From contig MPMM01000006.1 in the NCBI GenBank assembly GCA_002238505.1, positions 81,265 to 145,264 on the forward strand: a stretch of DNA of 64,000 nt. Reading direction: 5' to 3'. Made by a program: the position numbers and the translations under genes. Numbering within the stretch: the stretch's first letter is position 1; every line of letters starts with the position of its first letter. The notes beneath the pieces are model-generated. The model ran no database searches. It was not told where the DNA came from and saw nothing but the letters and a program-made list of their open reading frames with translations. Shown one piece after another: positions 48,338 through 57,900 of the stretch. Source of the DNA: SAR202 cluster bacterium bin22 (GTDB lineage Bacteria; Chloroflexota; Dehalococcoidia; Lucifugimonadales; UBA3495).

Positions 48338-48487
48338 GAGCAAGTTCGGTGAACGGAACCGAATAGCTGTGGAGACACTGTTGGCGGGGTCGGCAATATG
48401 TACTGCCGAAACGGGACAGGTTCATTCTGGAACTCGCCTTCGTCGAAGGGGATGCGGGGACGTGCCATGCAAACTGTTGGATAGGGG

Positions 48488-48770
48488 TTAGGAACTCTCG
48501 TCACTCAGCCACTCTCCCACCTCCAACCCAATCTTGAACTTGCCCAGGGTTCGGTTGCAGACGAATCGGGCATAGCCAACGTGCTGGCCGAACCGGGCCT
48601 CCTGCTCCCTTGCGGTCCGCAGCGCTATCTGGCGGGCCTTCGACATGGAGGAAGAATACCCAATGTCCAGCGTCTCAGGCAGGAAGCTGATGTCAATAGG
48701 CTCCGATCCAACCTTCAAGGTTGCAGATATTATCATGTACCTTCAGTTAACAGCAGACTATGGCCAGCAG
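48488..48770 (-). pseudogene. TnpB N-terminal relic with leader
   Basis: On the minus strand, ARQIALRTAREQEARFGQHV followed by GYARFVCNRTLGKFKIGLE and GEWLSDE is the N terminus of a TnpB protein (PTxEQExxF...ARFxxNxxL). The frame ends at 48488 and no RuvC or zinc-finger part follows. The upstream DNA to about 48765 matches the leader of the relic at 5116-5345. Confidence 0.68.
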
Positions 48771-49036
48771 TCAAAAGCCCCAAACCACGCAACGGAATTC
48801 CGTTGCCTTTTCCTGCGTCGGATTCTTACACTTTATGGCGTACCCATCCCTCGGCGTCATTTCTTGGAATGCCAATGAGACTCAACCTGGTCTACAGCCT
48901 ACCATGAACTGTACGCTGGAGAAGCTCTAGCGCTTCCTTGGAGCTAAGGGGCATTGAGGGGAAGGGGACACGGTTGCGAACCTATCCTGGTTCGTTGAAG
49001 CGCCGATGATACAGCCTCGGGTGTGTGTGAGGGGGG

Positions 49037-52000
49037 ATGACTCCAACTAGGAAAAATATCCGCAAGACCGCTTTGCCACTGGCGATCTTCTCCAGCCTTG
49101 TGCTGGCCATGTCATTTCTCTCTACCAGCCCCGGCCTCTCCTACGCCCAGACCACAGAGAACAGCCCGCCACAGTTCAGCCAGTTCAGGTTTGACCTCAC
49201 CGTCGAAGAAAACACATCAGCCGGAACGAACATCAGTGAACCGGTGGCAGCCATAGACCCTGATGCTGGCGATCGGCTCTACTACGCTCTGACCGGTGGC
49301 GACGTGGATGCCTTTACCCTGAACAGCTCCACCGGACAACTAAGAACCAGGGTTCCCCTGGATTTCGAGACAAAGGACGAGTATTGGCTTCACGTGGGGG
49401 TCAGGGACGGGAAGGGTCCCAGGGGAGGAACGGACCTGGTGGCTGATGACGCCGCCCTGGTTATAATCAAGGTAATCAATATGGATGAACCAGGGACTGT
49501 GTCGCTGGACTGGCGACAGCCCTGGCTGGGAGTGGCCTTGCACGCAACCTTCGCCGATCCCGACGGCGAGGTCTCAGCCGAAGCGTGGCAGTGGTCGCGG
49601 GCTGACAGCCGCAGTGGATCCTATGAGGACATTGCCGGGGCTGAGGCGGCCACCTACAGCTACAGTCCGGTCCAGGCAGATGAAGGCAAGTACCTTCGGG
49701 TCACGGCAAGCTACACTGACCCGCAAGGTTCGGGCAAGACCGCCCGGTACGACTTCACCGATCCCGCCAAGTCGGTGGTGGCGAGTAAGAACGTCAGCCC
49801 TAGTTTCCCGTCGACAACCACGACCCTCAGTATCATTGAGAACACTCCGGCCGGCTCTAACATCGGAAGCCCCGTGAGGGCCACAGGTGGCCCGGTGTTG
49901 CTTTACACGCTGGGAGGAGCGGATGCAACGTCCTTCAGCATAGATTCGGCGACGGGACAACTGAGGACAAAGGCTCCCCTGAACTACGAGGGCGAGAAGC
50001 AGAGCTATTCGGTGACGGTGACTGCCACCAACACTTCTATGCTCTCCGACTCCATTGTCGTGACCATCAACGTCACCGACGTGCCGGTGGAGATACACGG
50101 CGCGTCCCGAATCAATTTCTCCGAGGGCGAATTTGTTTACTCCCCTGTTCTTCACCGCTACACCATAGAACCGAGAGCTGCCACTCTGACGCTGACCGGA
50201 ACGGATGCCAGGCATTTCTCCTTATCGGGGTCGTTGGGCTTGGCTGACTTCGGATCCCTGACCTTCAACGAGGAGCCGGACTATGAGACCCCCCGCGACA
50301 GTGGCCGCAACAACGTATATGACGTTGCCATCAACGCGGACAAGGAGATCAACGGGACAACCCACAGGGCTAGACTTAACGTACAGATTGTCGTCACTGA
50401 CTACAACGAACAGCCCCTCGTCACGGGGCCGGAGGCGGTAACGTTCGTCGAACAGACAACCGGTCAGGTGGCGCGCTTCACGGCCACTGAGCCGGAACGA
50501 GACCCCCTTCGGTGGGAAGTGCAGGACACCGATGACTGGACCTTCTTCCAGATCAGCCAGTCCGGAGTCCTTACCTTCAGGGAACCTCCCGACTACGAGA
50601 ATCCCGGCGTCCAGGGCTCCGTATATGAGGTGGTGATCCTTGCCCGGTCCGGCATGAACGCTGCCACAGATGGGAAGAGGGTCCAGGTTACCGTGACCGA
50701 CGGCGACGATCCGCCGCTGTTCGCCGGGGGCTATTCGCAGACCCGCACCGTCCCCGAAAACACGCCTGCGAACTCTCTCATCGGCGAACCTGTTAGCGCT
50801 ACGGATCTTCAAGGGTCAACAATCCACTACAGCTTCCGGGGGAGTGACGCCCGCTTCTTCTCTTTCGACCGGGTCACCGGCCAGTTGAAGACCAGGACAG
50901 CGCTGAATTATGAGGTTAGAAACAGCTACTCAGTGACAGTGAGGGCGTCGGACGGCACACTCTCATCCAATGCCTCGGTAACGATCCATGTGGTCAACCT
51001 GGATGAAGCGGGAGGTGTGACCTTCTCTCCGTCCCGTCCGGTGGCCCGAGCCGCTTTCACTGCCACCCTGACCGACCCCGATGGCGCGATTACCGGAAAG
51101 AGCTGGACCTGGGAAATTTCTGACGACCAGACCAACTGGACGGCTATCAGCAACGCAGGTTCGGCAACTTACACTCCCACGGACGACGATGTGGGCAAGT
51201 ACCTGCGGGCCTCTGTGTCCTACACCGACGGTCAGGGCTCCGGCAAGAGTATCCATGCCAGTCCCTCGGGCGCAGTGAATAACGGCCCGAACCGCTCACC
51301 CTATTTCCCCGACCTGCCCTCCGGGGCGGTAGGCGTCAAGGGCTTACAAACAGATATAGAGGTGGACGAAAACACTGAGGCAGGAGTTGCCATCGGCAGT
51401 CCAGTGGCGGCCATTGATCCCGATGGTGACGCCCTGGCATACAGCCTCAGAGGGGCGAACGCAGGCCACTTTGAAATCGAAACAACTTCCGGTCAGCTGA
51501 AGACCAGAGGCCTCCTGGACTTCGAGACCCTGAACAGGTACACCGTCACTGTTTACGTCAGGGACGGCAAGAATACCAGCGGCCGAGCCGACTCGTCCTG
51601 GGATGCAAGCAAGAAAGTGACCATTTCCGTACTCAACGAGGATGAGGAAGGAGAAATTACCTTTTCCTCCCTGCAACCCCAGACACAGGCTGAACTTACC
51701 GCCTCGCTGTCTGATCCTGATGGGAGCATTACCGGGCTCGCCTGGCAGTGGGCCAGCTCGGCGGACCAGAACCAGTGGAGCGACATCAGCGGGGCTGCCT
51801 CGGCGACCTTTTCCCCGTTGGACAGCCACATCAACCAGCACCTAAGAGTCACCGCCACCTATACCGACGGCCATGGCTCTGGAAAGAGCGTCCGAGCAGA
51901 ACCGGCAAACGCGATCCAGGCGGCTCCCCCGGTTAACCAGGCTCCGGTCTTTCAGCAGGCTGCAGTTGCCCGTTCTCTGCCCGAGGATGCTGCCGTGGGC

Positions 52001-54514
52001 ACCAACGTGGGAACGCCTGTGGCGGCCACTGATCCCAATCCCGGCAACGTACTGACCTACTCTCTGAGCGGGACGGACCGTAGTTCGTTCAACATAGACC
52101 GAAGTACCGGTCAGCTGACGACCCGGATTCGCCTGGACTACGAGCGCAAGCCCAGCCATACCGTGTCGGTCAAGGCAACGGACGCATCCAACGCTTCAGC
52201 CACTGCGACCGTCACTATTACAGTCACCAATGTCGACGAGGCTGGCCAGCTGGCGCTTTCAACCTCGGTTCCCAGGGTGAACTCCGCAGTGACGGCAACA
52301 TTGACCGACCCCGACGGCGGCCTTGCCAATGTCTCCTGGCAGTGGAAGCTCTCCGATACGGCCCACGGAACGGCACAGGTGATTGCTGGCGCCACAGGCA
52401 GGAGCCACACGCCCACGGCAGAATTCCTGGGTAAATTCCTTTGGGCGACGGCCACATACACTGATGGCCACGGCGCCGGCAAGACAGCTCAATCAGCCCG
52501 CTATGCCATAGGCACAGCCCGCTTGCCATCGAACACCCGCAACAACGGCGGTAACGGTCCCGACCAGGGTCCCGATAACGGGCTGGGCAATGCGCTTTCA
52601 CCCAAAACGACCTCCACCATACCGCGCAACATCCAGGCCAACATGAGCTCCGCCGCCTACACCGTCCAAGAGGGGGATTCGGTCAGGGTGACGGTGCGGC
52701 TATCTTCTGCTGCCAGTCAGTCGCTTCGCATCCCGGTTGCTGTCACCCGGGGCAGCGCGGAGGCCGGGGACTACCATCTCTCAGGACTTTCAGGAAGGTC
52801 CCTCAGTTTTGCCAGGGGCAGCCGATCAGCTAGCTTCCACGTCATCGCCCAGCAGGACACCGACGCCGCCGATGAAACTTTGCACCTGAGGTTCGGAAAC
52901 CTGCCCCAGGGCGTATCGCTGGGAGCCATCCCCAGGGCCACCGTTTTCATAACCGATGACGAGGTCCCGCCACCTCTTCAGCTTAGCGTGTATTACCGTT
53001 CCACCCAGTATGCCGTAGGAGAAGGACGGTCCATCAGAGTAACTGTCAGACTGTCCGCTGACTCTGACAGGACTCTGGCAATACCAGTAACCGCCACCAA
53101 CCACACGGCCGAGTCGGACGACTATCACATATCAGGTCTGACCGATGGGGCTCTGTACTTCGGCCCAGGAGCCCGGTCCGAGAGCTTTACTTTCACTTCC
53201 AGTCAGGACGACGACTCCGACGATGAGACGGTCATCCTCGGCTTTGGCGCCCTGCCTGAAGACGTGCTCACAGGTCCCCACGCCGGCGGTACGGTCAAGA
53301 TCGAGGATGATGACGTCGCCGTGACCGCGGTCGGGCCTGATCACAGGTCCCAGAACAGTCCGCCAGTCTTCACCGAGGGAGCGAGCGCTAAACGGCAGGT
53401 CGTGGAGCAGGCCGCCCGGGAAACGGCAGTGGGCCTGCCCTTAACCGCCACCGACCCGGACGGCGATACGCTCACCTACTTTGTTGCCGGTCCAGACGCA
53501 TCGTACTTTTCCGTGGATTCCCTAAACGGTCAACTCCGCACCTATGGAGTGCTGGACCTGGAAGTTAAACCGACCTATGACCTAGCCGTAACCGTGTCCG
53601 ATGGCCGGGGCGGGATGGACTCAATTACAGTCACCATAACCCTGGCCGACGTCCAGGAGGTGCCAATCACCAGCCCATCCTCCCAGTCCGTTGGCCTGGT
53701 CGACCCGAAGGCGCCCTTCTCATTGGAGACCCCCGACGGAACGGCGGCCATCCACATCCCGCAGGACTTCACCAAGTCGCCTCTCTTTGTCAGGCTGGAG
53801 TCCGCAGCAGTCAACTGCGCAGGCCAATGGCCGGGAGGTGAAGATCGGGCACTGTTTACTCTCCAGGTCTTTGATACCCTGGGTGATCCTGTCAGCGACA
53901 TTGACCTGAAGGGGGCAGTTGCGGCAGTGAGGTTCGACTCCCTGGCCCTGGGCGGCGACGTGGCGGCCAACGCAGCTCATCAAAATGGTGCCGTTCAAGT
54001 CCACCGTTACCAGGAGAAAGAAGGCGACTGGTCATCCGTTGACTTCTTCCTGGAAGTTGACGAACTGGGGGTGGTCGCCATTACCGTCCGCGACTTGAAT
54101 GCGCCATTTTGCCTGGCGGCGGTAACCCGTTCTGCCGACCTCACTCAGCCCCAGACGGGGGCCGGGGCAGTTCCAGAAAATGAAGCCATGCCGAATGACC
54201 CGGGAGCCACCTTCGGAAAGGGCAGGCGCCGGGCCTCGGACCCGGAGTCCAGTGACAATCCCGCCGCTGTAATGGACGCAGGTGACAATGGAAACGCCTC
54301 CGGTGGCCATACCGAGGGGGAGACCATGGTCATCGCGGCAAGTATGGGCGGAGGGCCTCCCTGGTGGCCTTCGCTCTTCCTGGTCTTGGGATCAACCTTG
54401 TTGATTGGAGCCGTTACATGGCAGTTCAGGGAGCTCAGAAGAGAAAAGAGCATGTGGAATAAGACATTCTCCAAGGCCCGAAAATCCCAGGCAGAGGACA
54501 TCTTTCGCTCATGA
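49037..54514 (+). CDS. Giant cadherin-like surface protein
   Basis: 1825 residues, intact frame. A signal peptide (about 1-38) is followed by repeated cadherin-like modules (near 44, 250, 360, 460, 560, 755, 965 and 1445) with VEENTSAGTNI, SIDSATGQLRTK and similar signatures. Four Ig-like modules alternate with these (near 155, 665, 880 and 1075), each ending YTDxxGSGKx. Two Calx-beta modules lie at about 1205-1435. A ZU5-like segment (AIHIPQDFTKSPLFVRLE, about 1560-1700) follows, then a linker, a membrane helix (WWPSLFLVLGSTLLIGAVTW, about 1776-1796) and a basic tail. This is a wall-anchored, probably Ca-binding adhesin. The ATG lies 12 nt or less after GAGGGG. Confidence 0.9.
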   Translation: MTPTRKNIRKTALPLAIFSSLVLAMSFLSTSPGLSYAQTTENSPPQFSQFRFDLTVEENTSAGTNISEPVAAIDPDAGDRLYYALTGGDVDAFTLNSSTGQLRTRVPLDFETKDEYWLHVGVRDGKGPRGGTDLVADDAALVIIKVINMDEPGTVSLDWRQPWLGVALHATFADPDGEVSAEAWQWSRADSRSGSYEDIAGAEAATYSYSPVQADEGKYLRVTASYTDPQGSGKTARYDFTDPAKSVVASKNVSPSFPSTTTTLSIIENTPAGSNIGSPVRATGGPVLLYTLGGADATSFSIDSATGQLRTKAPLNYEGEKQSYSVTVTATNTSMLSDSIVVTINVTDVPVEIHGASRINFSEGEFVYSPVLHRYTIEPRAATLTLTGTDARHFSLSGSLGLADFGSLTFNEEPDYETPRDSGRNNVYDVAINADKEINGTTHRARLNVQIVVTDYNEQPLVTGPEAVTFVEQTTGQVARFTATEPERDPLRWEVQDTDDWTFFQISQSGVLTFREPPDYENPGVQGSVYEVVILARSGMNAATDGKRVQVTVTDGDDPPLFAGGYSQTRTVPENTPANSLIGEPVSATDLQGSTIHYSFRGSDARFFSFDRVTGQLKTRTALNYEVRNSYSVTVRASDGTLSSNASVTIHVVNLDEAGGVTFSPSRPVARAAFTATLTDPDGAITGKSWTWEISDDQTNWTAISNAGSATYTPTDDDVGKYLRASVSYTDGQGSGKSIHASPSGAVNNGPNRSPYFPDLPSGAVGVKGLQTDIEVDENTEAGVAIGSPVAAIDPDGDALAYSLRGANAGHFEIETTSGQLKTRGLLDFETLNRYTVTVYVRDGKNTSGRADSSWDASKKVTISVLNEDEEGEITFSSLQPQTQAELTASLSDPDGSITGLAWQWASSADQNQWSDISGAASATFSPLDSHINQHLRVTATYTDGHGSGKSVRAEPANAIQAAPPVNQAPVFQQAAVARSLPEDAAVGTNVGTPVAATDPNPGNVLTYSLSGTDRSSFNIDRSTGQLTTRIRLDYERKPSHTVSVKATDASNASATATVTITVTNVDEAGQLALSTSVPRVNSAVTATLTDPDGGLANVSWQWKLSDTAHGTAQVIAGATGRSHTPTAEFLGKFLWATATYTDGHGAGKTAQSARYAIGTARLPSNTRNNGGNGPDQGPDNGLGNALSPKTTSTIPRNIQANMSSAAYTVQEGDSVRVTVRLSSAASQSLRIPVAVTRGSAEAGDYHLSGLSGRSLSFARGSRSASFHVIAQQDTDAADETLHLRFGNLPQGVSLGAIPRATVFITDDEVPPPLQLSVYYRSTQYAVGEGRSIRVTVRLSADSDRTLAIPVTATNHTAESDDYHISGLTDGALYFGPGARSESFTFTSSQDDDSDDETVILGFGALPEDVLTGPHAGGTVKIEDDDVAVTAVGPDHRSQNSPPVFTEGASAKRQVVEQAARETAVGLPLTATDPDGDTLTYFVAGPDASYFSVDSLNGQLRTYGVLDLEVKPTYDLAVTVSDGRGGMDSITVTITLADVQEVPITSPSSQSVGLVDPKAPFSLETPDGTAAIHIPQDFTKSPLFVRLESAAVNCAGQWPGGEDRALFTLQVFDTLGDPVSDIDLKGAVAAVRFDSLALGGDVAANAAHQNGAVQVHRYQEKEGDWSSVDFFLEVDELGVVAITVRDLNAPFCLAAVTRSADLTQPQTGAGAVPENEAMPNDPGATFGKGRRRASDPESSDNPAAVMDAGDNGNASGGHTEGETMVIAASMGGGPPWWPSLFLVLGSTLLIGAVTWQFRELRREKSMWNKTFSKARKSQAEDIFRS

Positions 54515-54850
54515 CAAGAGCACTCAGCTTTGCAGCAGGTCCCTGACCTTCTCTTAGCCATGTGCCAAGGGTCCAAATATCTTGCAGTGTTTCTTTGAGT
54601 GGGTCAGGCTTGCCAGAGCAATAACACAATCCACCAATCGAAACCCAATTATATTGTTGTTGCAAGTTTTAGCGAGTTTTCGTATCTGAGTCGTATCTGA
54701 GAGAAAGTCCGGGTTGGACTGTCCCGGTGGCGATATATTTAATAGGTGGTCCTGAGCGTACCGAATTGCCAACTTTTCGCTGTGAGGTTCCATTATTGGA
54801 AGTCCAGAATGGTGGTCTTCCGGCAACACAGCGAATTGCGTCCTGAAAAT

Positions 54851-54878
54851 AAGCAGGGAGCGCAGCGACTCCCTGCTT
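54851..54878 (-). terminator. Rho-independent-like terminator for the FN3 protein gene
   Basis: AAGCAGGGAG (54851-54860) and CTCCCTGCTT (54869-54878) form a perfect 10-bp stem with an 8-nt loop. Read on the minus strand it is followed by ATTTTC, so it most likely ends the transcript of 54985-59604. It lies about 107 bp beyond that stop. Confidence 0.65.
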
Positions 54879-54984
54879 TGGCGACTCCTTGCCCAGGGGA
54901 GCCAGTTCTGGTGCTGGTCAGGTCGGCATGTCCATTACTATCACTGGCTCCCCTGCCACCGCTCCTCCCTTCGTCCGGCTGCCC

Positions 54985-57900
54985 CTAGCTGTCCGGCGTT
55001 TCAATGTAGACGTCGTGCGACCAATCGCCCTTGCCGGTAATCTCCTCTGCTAGATTCACTGCCCGCACCCGGAAGTGGTACCCTCCCCCGGCGCCGAGGC
55101 CGCTCAGCCGCACCGACTTGCTGGTCGTCTTGGTAACTATGTCGAACCCGTCAGCGTCCTGCGGCCAGTCGCCGCAGTTTTCCGTTTCGCCTTCCCCGCA
55201 GATGCTGAGGTACTGGTACTCGTAGCCCGTCACCGCCACGCCCCCGTCGTCCTCCGGCTCAATCCAGGTGACCGTTGCGGCGTTCCGGCTCACATTGCTC
55301 AGGCTGAGCAGCCGTGGCCTGGACGGCGCGTGAACCCAATCGCCGGCGGTCAGGGCGTCCCCATAGGCGTATGGGCCCATTCCCTTCGAGTTTACGGCCG
55401 CCACCCGGTAGTAGTAGTAGGTGCCCGGGAAGAGGTCCCTGGCGTTGTCCTTCAGAGTGACCGTCTCGCACTTGGTCTGCGTGCCGTCGATGGTGCAATC
55501 TTCGGTGACGAGGGCCGATTTGCTGACGCTCACCTGTTTCCAGGCCGAGTTGCCACCGTCGACACTGCGCTCCACCTGGTAGCGGGTGATCGTCGAATCC
55601 GCTCGTATCTTCAGGGTCAGTGCAACATGGTCGTGCTTGCTGTCGTCGGACTCCTGGGCCACACCCTCGCCGATGAGCAACAGTGGCTCCGCCGGCGCAC
55701 CGGCGACGGTGGTGGCGTTCACCACGGTGGACCATTGACCGCCTATGTGGCGACCCTCGTGCAGGATCAGCGCCCGTATCCGGTAGTAATTCCTGGTCCC
55801 GCCGTCCAGCCCCTCGTGAATGTATTCCGTATCGCCGGGCCAGTTGTAGGCAAGCCGGTCCCAGTACAGGCCGTCGCCGGAAAATTCGAGCTCGTAAGTG
55901 TCAATCTCGGACCCGCGGGCGTCGGCCTCGGTCCAGGACAGCTTGATCTCCGACGAGCCGTTGGCCCGGGCCGTCAGCCTCGGAGCGCCGGGCAATCCGG
56001 TGTCAGGGCCGAGGTCGAGGTCCAGCGTGGTTGCCGAGGTCGGCCATGACCACTCGCTCCATCCGGCGCTGTTGCGCGCCCGCACCCGGTAGTACCGCTC
56101 ATCGCCAGGCTGCAGCCCAGTGTGCGTGTAGGACAGCGTCGTGCCCGAGGGGCTGGTCACCCGCGAGTAGTCGCTGTCGTTGTTGGCGGCGCACTCCTTC
56201 GGCGGGACGCACACCTGCAACTCGTAGCTGGCGATTGTAGCTGCGCCCTTCAGGTGCGGCTCTCCCCAGAAGATGTCTATGGCGTTCTGGCCGTTGGGCT
56301 CGGCCCACGCCGACATCCCCTCGGGCCGCGCCGCTGCCGTGGTGACGCGGACGGCGCTGGACCACTGGCCGTCGCCGATTGTGTTGGAAGCCCTGACTCG
56401 GTAGTGGCGCGTTTGCCCGGGGTTAAACCACAGGATCGACCCGATGTCCAGCAGATCCCTTGCCGACTTACTATCCGTCTTGCCCAGCGTGCTCCAGTCG
56501 CTGCCGTCAAAGGACCCTTCAACCTCGTAGCCCTGGATCGGGCTGCCGTTGTCCCTGGCCGGCGCGGTCCAGGTCAGATGGACAGCTTCGCCGGATGCAG
56601 CCTGGATCGTCTGGATTCTCAGGCTGCGCGGGGCGTCCGGCACGCCGACCTCGGTGGAACCCGCCGCGGGCGGGTCCGACCACGGCCCCAGGCCGTTGGC
56701 GTTGCGGGCCGCCACCCGGTAGTGGCGGGTGGTCCCAACGTTCAAGCCGGTGTGATCGCAGGTTAGCTCCGCGGCGTCGGAGGTGCCGCAGGCGTTGCCC
56801 CAGCCTCCCTCGCCGGTGGCCGACGCCTGCACCTGGTATCCGGTGATGGGCGAGCCCCCGTCGCTCGCCGGCTCCTCCCAGGACAGGGTGATGGTGCTGG
56901 CGCCCTCTGTGGCCGCTGTGGCCGCTATCACGTTCTGCGGCTGGGCCGGCGTCTTGGCCGACTGCCCGGAGCCGACGGCGGCCGACCACTGCCCCTTATG
57001 GCCCTGGTCGTTCACCGTCCGCACCCGGTAGCGCACGCTTGGCCCGGCGCCCGCCCCCTGGTCGAAGAAGGTGCTGATGGGCCAGCGGTCCGAGAGCAGC
57101 CTCCAGTTCAAGCCCCCGTCCGTGGACCGCGCTACCTCGTAGTGGGTCACCGGCCGTTGGTTGAAGGTGCTGATGTCGGGCCAGGAGACGGAGGTGACCC
57201 GTTGGTCTCTGCGGACCTGCGCGGCCGACAGCCGGGCCTCGCCCGAGCCGCTCACCTTCCTTATGACCGCCTCGTCATTGCCGTCGTCGTAGTCGTAGTA
57301 GACCGTGCTGTGCCAGCCGAAACATACCGCCTCAGTTCGGGCTGCCAGGACACCTCCAGCACTTGAGGCGCAGACGTTTTCGGTCCATTCACGGTCCGTT
57401 GTGCCGTCGCACGTCCCTTCTACGGTGATGCTCGTGTCAATCTCGTTGGCCGCGGTGTCCACGCAGACCGCAGCGTGCCATGCGTTCGTGTTGCCTGACT
57501 CAGTCTTGCAATCCTCCTGATTGTCCGCGTCCACGTCTGCGGCGCTGCTGTTGATGCAGACCTGGTAGTCCTGCGTGTTCTCGATGGCGGCGGTGACCTG
57601 GCTGGCGGCGCCGGTGGCGATGGTCAGGGTCTCCCCGTCCCGGCCGGTCCTGGCCTGATTGGTATCCCTGGACAGCAGCTCGCCGATGTCCCAGACCCAG
57701 GCCCCGGCGCCGTCGGCGGCATCGGAGTCGAAGTCGAAGCTGCCCCGGCTGGCGGTGTAATTGACGGTTGCGTTCTCCGGCAGGTCGGGCACCGTCACCC
57801 TGGCGGCGGGGGCCGCGTCCGGGCCGTGGTTCACGGCCATGATGCTGACGGCCCGCTGGCCCGGCGGCAGCGAACCGGGCCCCCCGTCCCGCACCTCCAG

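Noticed and set aside
55075..56049. A 324-codon plus-strand ORF inside the FN3 protein gene
   Set aside because: Antisense shadow: the minus strand has seven clear FN3 domains here; this frame has no motif or start signal.
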